Positions 25,433-35,055 are shown, numbered from the stretch's first letter. The stretch is DNA of 49,883 nt from Shewanella saliphila (GCF_014648295.1 NZ_BMQV01000039.1:1-49883); one strand, 5' to 3'. The notes: generated by a model from the sequence alone, not told the origin. Program-made: numbers and translations.

Positions 25433-26926
25433 TTGATGTTTACTATCAATAAGTTTAATAACAACAATCGACTATTAAATCAGCCGATGATGTTATTGCT
25501 AATCATCATGCTGGCTAGCATGTTAATGCTTAGCGGTTGTGATGGTGGCGCTAGCGATAGCACTACCGACACCACAGACGTAACCAGCACAACAGACACG
25601 GATACAGATACAGATACTGATACAGAAGTAGATGATGCTGACTTTGAAGCCACAGATTGGACAGATGAAACCCACAGTAAAAATGTCGATCCCAATTTTG
25701 ATGAAGTGTTTAGCGACACCGAAGTAAAGCGTTTTGACATTGTCGTCACCGAGGCGCGCTGGCAAAGCATGTTAGATAACATGACAGAACTCTATGGCGA
25801 ATTTGGTAGAAGCTCATCAAGTAGCTTAAGCGATACCGATGAAGATCCTATTTTTGTGCCCGCTGAAGTGTTTTATAACGACACTGAATGGTATCGTGTT
25901 GGGATCCGCTTTAAAGGTAACTCATCACTGCAAACCAGCTGGCAGCAAGGTATTTTAAAACTTGCCTTCAAACTCGACTTTGATGAATACGAAGATGATT
26001 ACCCGCAAATTGATAACCAACGTTTTTACGGGTTTAAAAAGTTTAGTTTAAAAAATAACTATAACGACGAATCAATGCTTCGTGAAAAAGTTGCTGCTGA
26101 CGTATTTAAAGACGCGGGATTAGCCGTATCACACACCGGTTTTTATACCTTATATGTCGACCATGGCGACGGCCCAGAATATTTTGGTTTATACACCCTA
26201 GTGGAAGAAGTCGATGACACCGTAATCGACACGCAATTCTCAAGCGACGATGGCAATTTATACAAGCCCGAAGATGATGGCGCCATGTTTGTCGAAGGTT
26301 CATTTAACGAAGACGATTTTGAGAAAAAAACCAACGAAGACGATGAAGACTGGTCTGACATTGAAGCACTGTTTAGCGCACTGCATGACGACACCTATAC
26401 CAGCGATCGTGCAACCTGGCGCACCAACCTTGAAGCGGTATTTGATGTTGATGTATTTTTAAAATACTTAGCGGTCAATGGCATCATTCAAAACTGGGAT
26501 ACTTATGGCATCATGCCGCACAACTATTACTTGTATAACGACCCTGACACTTCAAAGTTAACTTGGATCCCATGGGACAACAACGAAGCGTTACAAGACG
26601 GTAATCAAGGTGGTGCATTGGCATTAGACTTCTCAGATCTTAATTCAAGCAGCTGGCCGCTTATCTCAAAACTGTACGCAGATGATGTATATCGTGAGCA
26701 ATATAACGAATATATACTTGATGTGATTAGCGATGCATTTGAAACCAATAAAATGCAAGCCAACTATAATGCCTATTCCGCATTGGTTGCACCTTATGCC
26801 ACAACAGAGATATCTGGCTACACCTTCTTAGAAAGCACCAACGACTTTTATAATGCCATCGATGAGTTGTTAGAACACGCAGAAGACCGCGCCACCGCAG
26901 TTGATAAATACTTAGATACCCAGTAA
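25433..26926 (+). CDS. CotH-family lipoprotein
   Basis: 497 residues. A long signal with lipobox LSGC (Cys36) is followed by a Thr/Asp repeat linker (residues 54-65). The CotH kinase-like domain covers about 98-490, with RFKGNSS (159-165), FSLKNNYNDESMLREKVAAD (204-223), GLYTLVEEVDD (252-262), WDTYGIMPHNYYLYND (355-370) and WIPWDNNEAL (378-387). Bacillus CotH phosphorylates spore coat proteins; in non-sporulating bacteria the family is found on the surface with unknown targets. The linked large FG-GAP lipoprotein and periplasmic protein are possible partners. AGGAG lies before the ATG; the first hydrophobic part begins after an Asn-rich segment. Confidence 0.85.
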   Translation: MMFTINKFNNNNRLLNQPMMLLLIIMLASMLMLSGCDGGASDSTTDTTDVTSTTDTDTDTDTDTEVDDADFEATDWTDETHSKNVDPNFDEVFSDTEVKRFDIVVTEARWQSMLDNMTELYGEFGRSSSSSLSDTDEDPIFVPAEVFYNDTEWYRVGIRFKGNSSLQTSWQQGILKLAFKLDFDEYEDDYPQIDNQRFYGFKKFSLKNNYNDESMLREKVAADVFKDAGLAVSHTGFYTLYVDHGDGPEYFGLYTLVEEVDDTVIDTQFSSDDGNLYKPEDDGAMFVEGSFNEDDFEKKTNEDDEDWSDIEALFSALHDDTYTSDRATWRTNLEAVFDVDVFLKYLAVNGIIQNWDTYGIMPHNYYLYNDPDTSKLTWIPWDNNEALQDGNQGGALALDFSDLNSSSWPLISKLYADDVYREQYNEYILDVISDAFETNKMQANYNAYSALVAPYATTEISGYTFLESTNDFYNAIDELLEHAEDRATAVDKYLDTQ

Positions 26927-26952
26927 TGACAATATTTATCGATTAACAAAGT

Positions 26953-26989
26953 GAACCAAGCAGAGCCATCTCTGTTTGGTTCGCTTTTT
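26953..26989 (+). terminator. Terminator after the CotH gene
   Basis: A 13-bp stem with one G-T pair (GAACCAAGCAGAG/CTCTGTTTGGTTC), a 4-base loop and a following T tract. The remainder of the gap to 27243 holds only an element fragment (27085-27137). Confidence 0.8.
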
Positions 26990-27084
26990 CATTTTAGCCT
27001 GAAAATATAAGGCTTTGGCTTAAGATTCAGCGGTAGCGTTTTAATCAGGCTATAAAAACTCTTCCTCAATCCTTTTTAGTTCGG

Positions 27085-27137
27085 TTTAAGCCCTTTTAAA
27101 TTCTCGCGGAGAGATCATTTACTAACGCGCAATGGTA
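27085..27137. mobile_element. Fragment of the 263-bp MITE type, inverted
   Basis: About 53 bases (TTTAAGCCCTTTTAAATTCT, then to AATGGTA) correspond to the reverse complement of the left end of the element at 5228, with a few changes. TAA follows directly, as at the other insertions. The other end is missing, so it is a decayed or internally deleted copy. Confidence 0.75.
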
Positions 27138-27243
27138 TAACATCAATAAAACACATAAATTCTGCAGGTAAAAAAACAACCAGCTATACTTATCTGTTAT
27201 ATCGATATCCAATCAACAGTAAAAAGGAATTTACTAAGCTTCC

Positions 27244-29724
27244 ATGATGATCTTAAATGATAAAAAATTAGTTAACCTCATAAAATATACCCCAAGTATT
27301 ATCGTTGGTTTTTTCGCTATCACGGTCAATGTCATTATCATTAAAGACAATCAAGATAAAGCCAATGCAAGTATCGAATCCCTTCGTGAAGACATCATCG
27401 ACAATAATAAAAGCGCCATCAAACTATCAACCGACAAAGCGGCTAATTATATTCTTTATAAGAAAAAAAGGGTCATTGATGAGCTTAAAACGTTGTCTCA
27501 ACAACGCGTGAGTGAAGCATATGCAATCGCCACGAGTATCTATAACAACAACCAAAACCAACCCAAAACCACAGTCAGCAAGTTAATCACTGATGCACTT
27601 CGCCCAATCAGGTTTTACCAAGGCAGAGGTTACTTTTTTATCTTTCAAATGGATGGCATTAACATCTTGCATGGGCTTAAACCTTATCTTGAAGGCGTGT
27701 CAGCCTGGGATGCTCAAGACCTTCGCGGAGCATACATCCTTAGAGAACATATCAATCTAATAAAACAACAAGATGGCGAGGCTTTCTATCATTGGTGGTA
27801 CCAAAAACCAGGGGAGCCTTTACAAAAAGAATATCAAAAAATTGGATTTGGAAAATATTTCGCCCCCTATGACTGGTTTATCGGTACGGGAGAGTATATT
27901 GCCGATATTGAAAACGATCTAAAAGAATCATTGCTAAAATCGGTTATTGACTTTGAACACACTGAAAATCAAAGCTTATTTATCATCGACAATCAAGGCA
28001 ACATACTGGCAAATGAAGCCAAAGAAAGTGATCTCGCATTGTTAACCCACTCCAACGCAACACTCACCAAAAAAATTGCCTCTGAAGCGCACACAGCAGG
28101 CAGCTTTATGACCTTAGATAAACTGGATGCTAACAAAACCAATAAAAACAAAACAGAAATAGGCTACCTCAGAAAAATTGAAGGTTGGGATTGGGTCATT
28201 GGCTCCTACTTCAATTCCAGTCAGGTCAATAAATACATCGAAATCAAGCAACAAGAAGCACAGGTTCTAAATCAAAAAAAATTATTTAACATCATAATAT
28301 TAAGTGTGTTTTCGACGCTATTTATGGTGGGAACCTCACTCATCGTCAGCAGCTTAATTACCCGACGCTTTAACCGCTTTCAGCAACGTATTGAACACAA
28401 TATTAATGCCTTAGAAACCTCAAAGAAAAAACTGCACTTCATCGCTTTGCATGATGCATTAACGGGTTTAGCAAACCGCATGTTATTGATGGATAAAATA
28501 AATGAGGCGATTGAATCTGCAAAAAAACACAATCAACTCGTTGCCGTAGTATTTATCGATCTTGATGACTTTAAAAAAGTGAACGACTGTAATGGACATA
28601 CCGCGGGTGACGAGTTATTAAAATCCATTGGGCAAAGGTTTAAGCATGCATTCGAGGCAAAAGACACCGTCTCACGCTTTGGTGGCGATGAATTTGTGTT
28701 TTGCTTCCCGCAACTCAATACGATTAATGAAGCCTATGTAAAAATAGAGAAAATACAGCAGTTATTTGAAGATAAATTCATTGTCCATGGACACGAAATA
28801 AAAGCCCAATGCAGTATTGGCGCAAGCATGTACCCATCTGATGACCATCAAGCCGAAGGGCTTATCCGCAAAGCAGATATCGTACTCTATAAATCTAAAA
28901 CAGAACTCAAAGGCAGTGCTACCTTTTATCACCACCGCTTAAATGAAGAACTGCAATACAAGTATTTACTCGAAAACGAGTTAAGGGGAGCACTTAGCAA
29001 CAAGGAACTATATGTGCTTTATCAGCCACAAATTGACACTAAAACTGAACAGATAGTCGCAGTCGAAGCTCTGGCAAGATGGGAACACCCAAAGCTTGGC
29101 ACCATTTCACCGAATGAGTTTATCGCTATCGCTGAAGAAATAGGACTGATTAAACAAATTGGTTTATTTGTATTTACCCAGGCCTGCAAAGACATATTAA
29201 GTGTTTCTCCTAACGGCAAAAATGCGCTTAAAGTTTCAATTAACATTTCGCCCAACCAGCTTATGTCACCCGATTTTATTGACTCTATGACTCAAATTAC
29301 CGATGAAATAGGCCTTAATCGAAGCAGGATAACCTTAGAAATAACCGAAAATGTCATGCTTAATGAACTAGGGAAAACATATAACATTTTAACCGAGTTG
29401 AAAAAGCGCGACTTTTGTATCTCACTCGATGACTTTGGCACTGGGTTTTCATCACTCAGTTACTTAAATATGCTGCCATTTGATGAAGTCAAAATAGACA
29501 GCTGTTTTGTTAATAACATTACCGTAAATGAGCAAAGTAAAGCGCTGATCAAATCCATTTTAGCCATAAGCGATGCATACGGAATGATAACGGTGGCAGA
29601 GGGTGTAGAAAGAAAAGAGCAGCTCACTGTACTGCGAACGCTTGGCTGTAATTTAATTCAAGGCTTCTACTTTGACAAACCGTTAACCTTAGCCAAATTG
29701 CAAAAAAACTGCCTAAAGCGTTAA
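27244..29724 (+). CDS. dCache-GGDEF-EAL membrane signalling protein
   Basis: 826 residues. Two membrane helices (about 12-33 and 348-372) bracket a periplasmic double Cache sensor (RFYQGRGYFFIFQMDG...GTGEYI, then a second FIIDNQG...WDWVIGSYF half). The cytoplasmic part has GGDEF at 480-484 with the DALTGLANR start, then EAL at 608-610. The EAL domain keeps its metal and catalytic set: NISPNQL, EITEN, DDFGTG (729-734), EVKID, AEGVE and QGFYFDKPL. So c-di-GMP hydrolysis is expected and synthesis is possible. The inhibitory RxxD is replaced by EAKD, so no product feedback at that site. Likely senses a small organic ligand through the Cache domains. Confidence 0.9.
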   Translation: MMILNDKKLVNLIKYTPSIIVGFFAITVNVIIIKDNQDKANASIESLREDIIDNNKSAIKLSTDKAANYILYKKKRVIDELKTLSQQRVSEAYAIATSIYNNNQNQPKTTVSKLITDALRPIRFYQGRGYFFIFQMDGINILHGLKPYLEGVSAWDAQDLRGAYILREHINLIKQQDGEAFYHWWYQKPGEPLQKEYQKIGFGKYFAPYDWFIGTGEYIADIENDLKESLLKSVIDFEHTENQSLFIIDNQGNILANEAKESDLALLTHSNATLTKKIASEAHTAGSFMTLDKLDANKTNKNKTEIGYLRKIEGWDWVIGSYFNSSQVNKYIEIKQQEAQVLNQKKLFNIIILSVFSTLFMVGTSLIVSSLITRRFNRFQQRIEHNINALETSKKKLHFIALHDALTGLANRMLLMDKINEAIESAKKHNQLVAVVFIDLDDFKKVNDCNGHTAGDELLKSIGQRFKHAFEAKDTVSRFGGDEFVFCFPQLNTINEAYVKIEKIQQLFEDKFIVHGHEIKAQCSIGASMYPSDDHQAEGLIRKADIVLYKSKTELKGSATFYHHRLNEELQYKYLLENELRGALSNKELYVLYQPQIDTKTEQIVAVEALARWEHPKLGTISPNEFIAIAEEIGLIKQIGLFVFTQACKDILSVSPNGKNALKVSINISPNQLMSPDFIDSMTQITDEIGLNRSRITLEITENVMLNELGKTYNILTELKKRDFCISLDDFGTGFSSLSYLNMLPFDEVKIDSCFVNNITVNEQSKALIKSILAISDAYGMITVAEGVERKEQLTVLRTLGCNLIQGFYFDKPLTLAKLQKNCLKR

Positions 29725-29885
29725 CAATTTAACCTTTATGATGCTTAAAGAGAGGTTAATACTTAATACCTCAAACAAGTTAAACGTTAATGAGCCCACA
29801 CACAGCAAGTAAGCGGTAACTCACATGGCATGTAAACAGGAGTTGATAACAACGGATTGAGACCGAGCAAATACAGCCCTCGCTT

Positions 29886-29918
29886 AAAACGAAAAAGCCC
29901 GTCAATATCGAGACGGGC
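29886..29918 (-). terminator. Terminator of the OsmC-YcaO gene
   Basis: On the minus strand, GCCCGTC and GACGGGC (29897-29918) pair and are followed by TTTTTCGTTTT. It lies 95 bases after the stop codon at 30013. Confidence 0.7.
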
Positions 29919-30012
29919 TCTTGATTCAAATAAACGTTAGCCTAACCTGAACTCAAGATAAGAAATGAAAATAAACATTTCATATCAGAGCATTAGAACC
30001 TGTTCAGAGCTT

Positions 30013-32199
30013 TTACAAACCCGCTTTAATTTTGCGGGCCTGATGCAGCTTTTTGTAACTTTCAATCAAACGTAAATGTGGTTCAATACCTTCAAGCTTA
30101 ATGCTGGTTTTCGTTAGGCCATAAAAACGTACTGTGCCATTGACCGAGCCCACCACATTGTCTATTACTTCCTGACCAAACATGCGGGTAAAGTTACCAA
30201 TAAAGTGCTCAAGTGCTAAGTCTTCATCTAAGGTCACTTCAAGCACCGCATTGACTGCTTGATAAAACAAACGACGCTGTACTGTGTTGTCGTTAAACTG
30301 TAAAAACTCTTCTACAAGCTCTAACGCGTCTTCATGCTCACCAAGGGCAAGATAAATCAAAATCTTCAATTCGATAATGGTTAACTGACCCCAAACGGTG
30401 TTTTCATCAAACACGATGCCAATCAAGGTTGGGATATCGGTTTGATTATCTAATTGGCTTTCTTCTAAACGATTAACAAGCTTAGACAAGGCTTTAGTGC
30501 TTAACGAGTGCAGATTTAAAATGTCTTCACGGTAGTTAAGTGATTTGTTGGTGTTATCCCAAATCAAATCATCAACCGGGTACACTTCTGAGTAGTCAGG
30601 CACTAAAATACGGCACGCCGATGCACCTAAGTCTGTAAACTCTGCAATGTACACTTCACGGCCCATGTCTTCTAAAATGCCAAACAGTGCGTTAGCTTCT
30701 TGCTCGTTAGTGCCGCTAAAGTCCCATTCACAAAATTCATAATCAAATTTGTTGCTAAAGAAACGCCAAGAGATAACCCCAGTAGAATCAATAAAGTGCT
30801 CAACAAAGTTTTCAGGCTCGGTCACAGCCATACTATTAAAGGTCGGCTTTGGCACATCATTTAAGCCTTCAAAACTGCGACCTTGTAATAACTCAGTTAA
30901 GCTACGCTCTAATGCCACTTCAAAACTAGGGTGGGAGCCAAATGACGCAAATACACCGCCAGTACGTGGGTTCATTAAGGTGACACACATTACCGGGAAC
31001 TGCCCGCCTAATGACGCGTCTTTCACCACAACAGGGAAGCCCTGCTCTTCTAAGCCTTTGATACCCGCTAAAATACTTGGGTATTTCTCTAACACCGCCA
31101 TTGGCACGTCTGGCAGCACAATTTCTTGTTCAATGATTTGACGTTTTACTGCGCGCTCAAAAATTTCAGACAAGCACTGAACATGAGCTTCTTGCAGGTT
31201 ATTACCCGCACTCATACCATTGCTTAAGAACAAGTTTTCAATCAAGTTAGACGGGAAGTACACTGTTTCACCGTCAGATTGACGCGTGTACGGAATCGCA
31301 CAAATACCGCGAGCTTTATTGCCCGAGTTAGTATCAATTAAGTGCGAGCCGCATAACTCTTCATCAGGGTTATAAATGTCTAGGCAATATTCATCTAATA
31401 AGCCTGTAGGTAGCGCGTCATCGTCTTCAAGCGCAAACCATTTTTCATTTGGATAATGGACAAATTCGCTATTGGCGATCTCGTCACCAAAAAACTGATC
31501 ATTATAGAAAAAGTTATTGTTTAAACGCTCAATAAACTCACCTAAAGCCGAGCATAATGCACTTTCTTTGGTCGCACCTTTACCGTTGGTAAAACACATA
31601 GGCGATGCGGCATCACGAATATGCAAAGACCATACGTTAGGCACAATATTGCGCCATGATGAAATCTCAATCTTCATCCCAAGATCAGCCAACAAACTTG
31701 TCATATTTTGAATAGTTTGTTCCAGCGGTAAGTCTTTACCTAAAATATAGGTATTGCTGTCACCATCGGGTTGGCCCATCAACATCGCATTGGCGTCAGA
31801 GTCTAGGTTTTCAACGGTTTCGATTTTAAACTCAGGGCCAGTTTGTACCACTTTTTTAACGGTACAACGGTCAATAGAACGTAAAATACCTTCACGATCT
31901 TTAGCCGATATATCATCTGGTAGCTCAACCTGAATTTGGAAAATTTGGTTATAGCGATCTTCAGGATCAACAATATTGTTTTGCGACAATCTGATGTGCT
32001 CAGTAGAAATATCACGAGCCTTACAGTACACCTTGATAAAGTAAGCTGCACACAATGCAGACGATGCTAAGAAATAATCAAAAGGACTTGGGGCTGAGCC
32101 ATCACCTTTGTAGCGAATAGGTTGGTCGGCCGTAACGGTAAAGTCGTCAAATTTGGCTTCGAGTCTCAAATTGTCGAGAAAATTTACTTTGATTTCCAT
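30013..32199 (-). CDS. OsmC-YcaO fusion protein
   Basis: 728 residues. Residues 1-135 are an OsmC/Ohr-type domain with its two peroxidatic cysteines (Cys50 in SSALCAAYF and Cys112 in DRCTVKK). From about 160 to 560 is a YcaO ATP-dependent cyclodehydratase/thioamidation domain, with the Glu-rich nucleotide/Mg motif KGATKESALCSALGEFIERL (208-227) and RSLTELLQG. A helical TPR-like C-terminus (about 600-720) resembles that of E. coli YcaO, which assists RimO in methylthiolation of ribosomal protein S12. I infer a redox-linked version of the same task. It is a single gene with its own terminator. Confidence 0.88.
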   Translation of the reverse strand: MEIKVNFLDNLRLEAKFDDFTVTADQPIRYKGDGSAPSPFDYFLASSALCAAYFIKVYCKARDISTEHIRLSQNNIVDPEDRYNQIFQIQVELPDDISAKDREGILRSIDRCTVKKVVQTGPEFKIETVENLDSDANAMLMGQPDGDSNTYILGKDLPLEQTIQNMTSLLADLGMKIEISSWRNIVPNVWSLHIRDAASPMCFTNGKGATKESALCSALGEFIERLNNNFFYNDQFFGDEIANSEFVHYPNEKWFALEDDDALPTGLLDEYCLDIYNPDEELCGSHLIDTNSGNKARGICAIPYTRQSDGETVYFPSNLIENLFLSNGMSAGNNLQEAHVQCLSEIFERAVKRQIIEQEIVLPDVPMAVLEKYPSILAGIKGLEEQGFPVVVKDASLGGQFPVMCVTLMNPRTGGVFASFGSHPSFEVALERSLTELLQGRSFEGLNDVPKPTFNSMAVTEPENFVEHFIDSTGVISWRFFSNKFDYEFCEWDFSGTNEQEANALFGILEDMGREVYIAEFTDLGASACRILVPDYSEVYPVDDLIWDNTNKSLNYREDILNLHSLSTKALSKLVNRLEESQLDNQTDIPTLIGIVFDENTVWGQLTIIELKILIYLALGEHEDALELVEEFLQFNDNTVQRRLFYQAVNAVLEVTLDEDLALEHFIGNFTRMFGQEVIDNVVGSVNGTVRFYGLTKTSIKLEGIEPHLRLIESYKKLHQARKIKAGL

Positions 32200-32375
32200 T
32201 GAATATTTCCACAGTCGTGCACAGCCAAACGGCCAGCTTGTCTAAATTAGGGGGAATTATCGGTGTTTTTGCCGCAATAGTCTTGGGTTAATTGCCTAAA
32301 AGTGCGCAATTAGCTTATTGGTTACTAGCAAAATTGAGGCTAAGTTAGCCTAAGTACCAGAAGATAGGGAATAAT

Positions 32376-32430
32376 TAGGGGCATGGCTGCCCCTAGATAA
32401 ATAAGCTCAATAGGCGCAAGCAAGCGCCTA
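32376..32430. repeat. Two consecutive hairpins
   Basis: TAGGGGCA/TGCCCCTA (32376-32395) and TAGGCGC/GCGCCTA (32411-32430) lie just past the stop of the minus-strand gene at 32444. Neither has a clear T tract, but their position suggests 3'-end processing or termination. Confidence 0.45.
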
Positions 32431-32443
32431 AAAACTAACGAAC

Positions 32444-33460
32444 TTAGCGAATAGTAATATTTCTGCCGAAGTATTCTTCAGCCTCATATTTTTCAATCAC
32501 TTTTTCAAGCGTATCGCTGTTATTATCCATCACCAATTTATGCGAAATCGCACTCAAGGCTATCAAGATATCCTTACACTCGATCCGCGCTTTCATTACC
32601 GAACCAGACGCGGTTCTGAGTACTTGAGAAAGCAATTCATGGTTTTTACCAATCAAGGCTAAGATAAAGTGAATCATCACTTCTGAGCATAGATCTTTAT
32701 CTTCAATTTTACTCGGTCTAACGACTTTTTCTAAGTAGTCTTCTTCTCTGCCAGCAGGAACAAAACGTTGCACCCAGTAAAAATAATCTTCGTCATAAAT
32801 GATCGACTGAATCGGTTTCATGAATTTTTCGTCACTCGAAATCTTCTGAAACAGCGCTTTCTTATCGTCATCAGAGATATCAATGAGCTCATCACCAAAT
32901 TCAGTATTAAGTAAGGTGACAACAGCCTGTAACTCTTTAAGCAATGACACATTACCCGATGTCATTTGATTGTATGCATCACCCACTTCATCAATATTAC
33001 GCTGGAACACACCAATGTACTTATCGCCCTCTTCAATCGCATCAAGCAACGGAATTAAGCTATAACGTCTCACCTGGATAAGCTCATAAAATTGACCTAG
33101 CTCTAAACGAATGGCTTGTAGACGGTCAATGGCTTTAACTAAAAAGTTCTCGTCTCGTTTAAGTGCTGCATTTAAACGGGTAAAGTCTAATTGGTCGTTC
33201 ACTTTACGCACTCGGTTATCAATCATATTTTCATAAGCTTGAGTTTCATTAATCAACACTGAAAACTTATCTTCCATCTCAAACAGTACATCTTGCACTT
33301 TTTTTAGACTGGTCGAACGAACTTGCTGGTTAATTCCACGTGCTTTTTCTGCTTCTGCTTGCTTCTTTTCACGTATCACCCAAGTAATTGCAGCGCCAAC
33401 AATCGTAAGACTTGTCGCCATATCAAAACCAAGCTGAACATTAGTAAACCATGGACTCAT
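32444..33460 (-). CDS. Membrane-anchored coiled-coil protein of unknown function
   Basis: 338 residues. A single hydrophobic segment at about 10-29 (GFDMATSLTIVGAAITWVI) is followed by a Lys/Glu/Gln-rich, helix-forming region (30-200) with coiled-coil character. A mixed C-terminal region has an aromatic DEDYFYWVQRF segment (about 233-243). I do not recognise a family. The protein probably faces the cytoplasm from a short N-terminal anchor. It is a single gene with hairpins downstream and a long AT-rich gap upstream. Confidence 0.75.
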   Translation of the reverse strand: MSPWFTNVQLGFDMATSLTIVGAAITWVIREKKQAEAEKARGINQQVRSTSLKKVQDVLFEMEDKFSVLINETQAYENMIDNRVRKVNDQLDFTRLNAALKRDENFLVKAIDRLQAIRLELGQFYELIQVRRYSLIPLLDAIEEGDKYIGVFQRNIDEVGDAYNQMTSGNVSLLKELQAVVTLLNTEFGDELIDISDDDKKALFQKISSDEKFMKPIQSIIYDEDYFYWVQRFVPAGREEDYLEKVVRPSKIEDKDLCSEVMIHFILALIGKNHELLSQVLRTASGSVMKARIECKDILIALSAISHKLVMDNNSDTLEKVIEKYEAEEYFGRNITIR

Positions 33461-33894
33461 GTTTTTCCCTTAAATGTCATTTGTTTATAAGTGCAAAAAT
33501 AGTAATAACGGATCCCAAATAGAATGTCACTCACAAATCGACCAAAACAATGTAAAAATCACATAAAAATATCTCTAAAAACGCATTTAGCTCGTTTGAT
33601 AGTTTTATTTAATGAACATTTAACAAGATAGAAATCAACAATGTATATCATTATGCTAAACAATATCCTTGTGCATCAGTAAAATTGAGAACATTGGCAT
33701 TTTTTATTCAGCATTCTGCACAACTCAAGCAAAAATAGCTAACTAGCGTTTATATAACAGACAGTTATACGCTAAATAGAATAAACAAAAACAGAGGATA
33801 AAACCGCGGGGAAAATAAATACGAAAATCAGGGCGTTAATGGGTATTAAGCAATAGGGTAAAACAGACAAGATTAAACACAGTAAATGATAGGC
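33461..33894. other. AT-rich gap, nothing recognised
   Basis: 430 bases between two genes on the same strand. No gene with a start codon, ribosome site and reasonable length is seen, and no repeat family recurs here. Confidence 0.4.
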
Positions 33895-33931
33895 AAAAAA
33901 AAGCGCAAACAGTCGCGAGACTATTTGCGCT
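33895..33931 (-). terminator. Terminator of the cold-shock gene
   Basis: On the minus strand a 13-bp stem (AGCGCAAATAGTC/GACTGTTTGCGCT, one G-U pair in RNA) is followed by eight T. It lies 18 bases beyond the stop codon. Confidence 0.85.
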
Positions 33932-33948
33932 ATCTTACAAAGTAAGAG

Positions 33949-34158
33949 TTACTCAGCTACTACGTTAGCAGCTTGAGGGCCTTTTTGGCCTTGCTCAACT
34001 TCGAAAGATACTTTTTGGCCTTCAGCTAAAGTTTTGAAACCTTCTGAAGCGATTGAACGGAAGTGAACGAACACGTCAGCGCCGCCGTTATCAGGAGTGA
34101 TAAAACCAAAACCTTTATCTTCGTTGAACCATTTTACTAAACCAGTAGTTTTAGACAT
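33949..34158 (-). CDS. Cold-shock protein, CspA family
   Basis: 69 residues, one OB-fold cold-shock domain. RNP1 is KGFGFI and RNP2 is VFVHF; the start is [20 protein letters not shown]. It binds single-stranded RNA/DNA and melts RNA structure. AAGGGA precedes the ATG. The upstream 296 bases hold no other gene and probably a long leader, as known for cold-induced csp genes, whose leader RNA switches structure with temperature. Confidence 0.95.
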   Translation of the reverse strand: MSKTTGLVKWFNEDKGFGFITPDNGGADVFVHFRSIASEGFKTLAEGQKVSFEVEQGQKGPQAANVVAE

Positions 34159-34341
34159 GTTATGTCCCTTATATAATTAAATTAATCAATCTGTCGCGAA
34201 AATGCGATGCGCTCAAGCTTGAATTATTGAATGGCACGATGAAGCTAAGGGAAACACAGAGGATAACAACGATAACGAAGATTCTAAGGCTTTTCTTTTA
34301 CTTGATGTTCATTAATAACTCTGAATGTCAGAGCGAGGCCG

Positions 34342-34369
34342 ATGTTACATGAGTTTTGAATATTGTAAA
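34342..34369 (-). promoter_or_regulatory. Possible promoter of the cold-shock gene
   Basis: On the minus strand TTTACA (34364-34369) and TAACAT (34342-34347) are 16 bases apart. Transcription would start near 34335 and give a leader of about 175 bases, the usual length for cold-regulated csp mRNAs. Confidence 0.4.
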
Positions 34370-34454
34370 GGTTTTCTTTTAGGGCAAAGCAGTAGATTAC
34401 ATTATTATAAGCTTACGCCAGAGATAAAGGCCGCAACAGATTAGCAACAATACC

Positions 34455-34841
34455 TTATAAATCAGCATTAAAGCGTGCCAACCGAGCCTCAACAAGTGTG
34501 CATTGGGTTAACTGCATTAATTCAGCCAGTGTGACCCCAGGGTTTTGGATTATTAATCGATTTAGCTTAACGTCTAACGGCTCTAACTTATCGGCGTGCT
34601 CCAGCAATGCCGTGGAGACTTTACTCACCAAATAACGTAATCCTTCATCGCCTAGGGCTTGCAAGCCCGCCACAAATGCTTGAACACTTAGCGCTTTACC
34701 AACAAGCGCCCAATTTCGAGAGCGACGCACACGCTTAAGCTCACAGTCATATTGCACCGCAATTGCTTTAGCTTGTTTGGCTTTGCCACTGCCGATACGG
34801 TGGATAAGCGACGGCAAACGAATAGTGATAGGTTCATTCAT
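34455..34841 (-). CDS. Ribosome recycling factor family protein (RRF_GI-like)
   Basis: 128 residues. It starts ITIRLPSLIHRIGSGKAKQ and has CELKRVRRSRNW, HADKLEPLDVKLNRLI and NPGVTLAELMQLTQCT, matching my memory of the short 'ribosome recycling factor family' proteins of Shewanella and Vibrio (PF12614). It is not the essential Frr. Function is unproven. No signal peptide. A MITE fragment lies directly upstream (34889-35055), between it and trmH. Confidence 0.55.
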   Translation of the reverse strand: MNEPITIRLPSLIHRIGSGKAKQAKAIAVQYDCELKRVRRSRNWALVGKALSVQAFVAGLQALGDEGLRYLVSKVSTALLEHADKLEPLDVKLNRLIIQNPGVTLAELMQLTQCTLVEARLARFNADL

Positions 34842-34888
34842 ATTGAGTCAGTATCTCTTAACAATTGGGCTCTTGATTTAATCATCAG

Positions 34889-35055
34889 GGGAACACGGTG
34901 AAACGCCCAAAGGGCAAGCTTTACACGCATTTACGCTGCGGCTTTTGTTAATTTAGCTGATTTTGGAAAGGGAACAACCATTACCCGCAATCAATGCCTT
35001 GCCTAAACGCGTGTAAATTCTTGCTGAAATCGAGCATCTTCAGGTTGGTTGGGTA
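34889..35055. mobile_element. Truncated copy of the second MITE type
   Basis: 167 bases match 5687-5853 with seven substitutions and no gaps. It has the right-hand end (to GGTTGGGTA) and the motif GAAAGGGAACAACCATTAC (34966-34984), but the left 108 bases including that inverted end are missing. It sits between two divergently oriented genes. Confidence 0.85.

Noticed and set aside
25600..25626. GATACA-type repeat in the CotH gene as phase-variation switch
   Set aside because: The unit is six bases, so gain or loss keeps the frame; on/off switching is not expected, only a change in linker length.
32444..33460. Methyl-accepting chemotaxis protein
   Set aside because: The N-terminal helix and coiled coil suggested it, but no signalling-domain hairpin motif or methylation-type repeats are visible.
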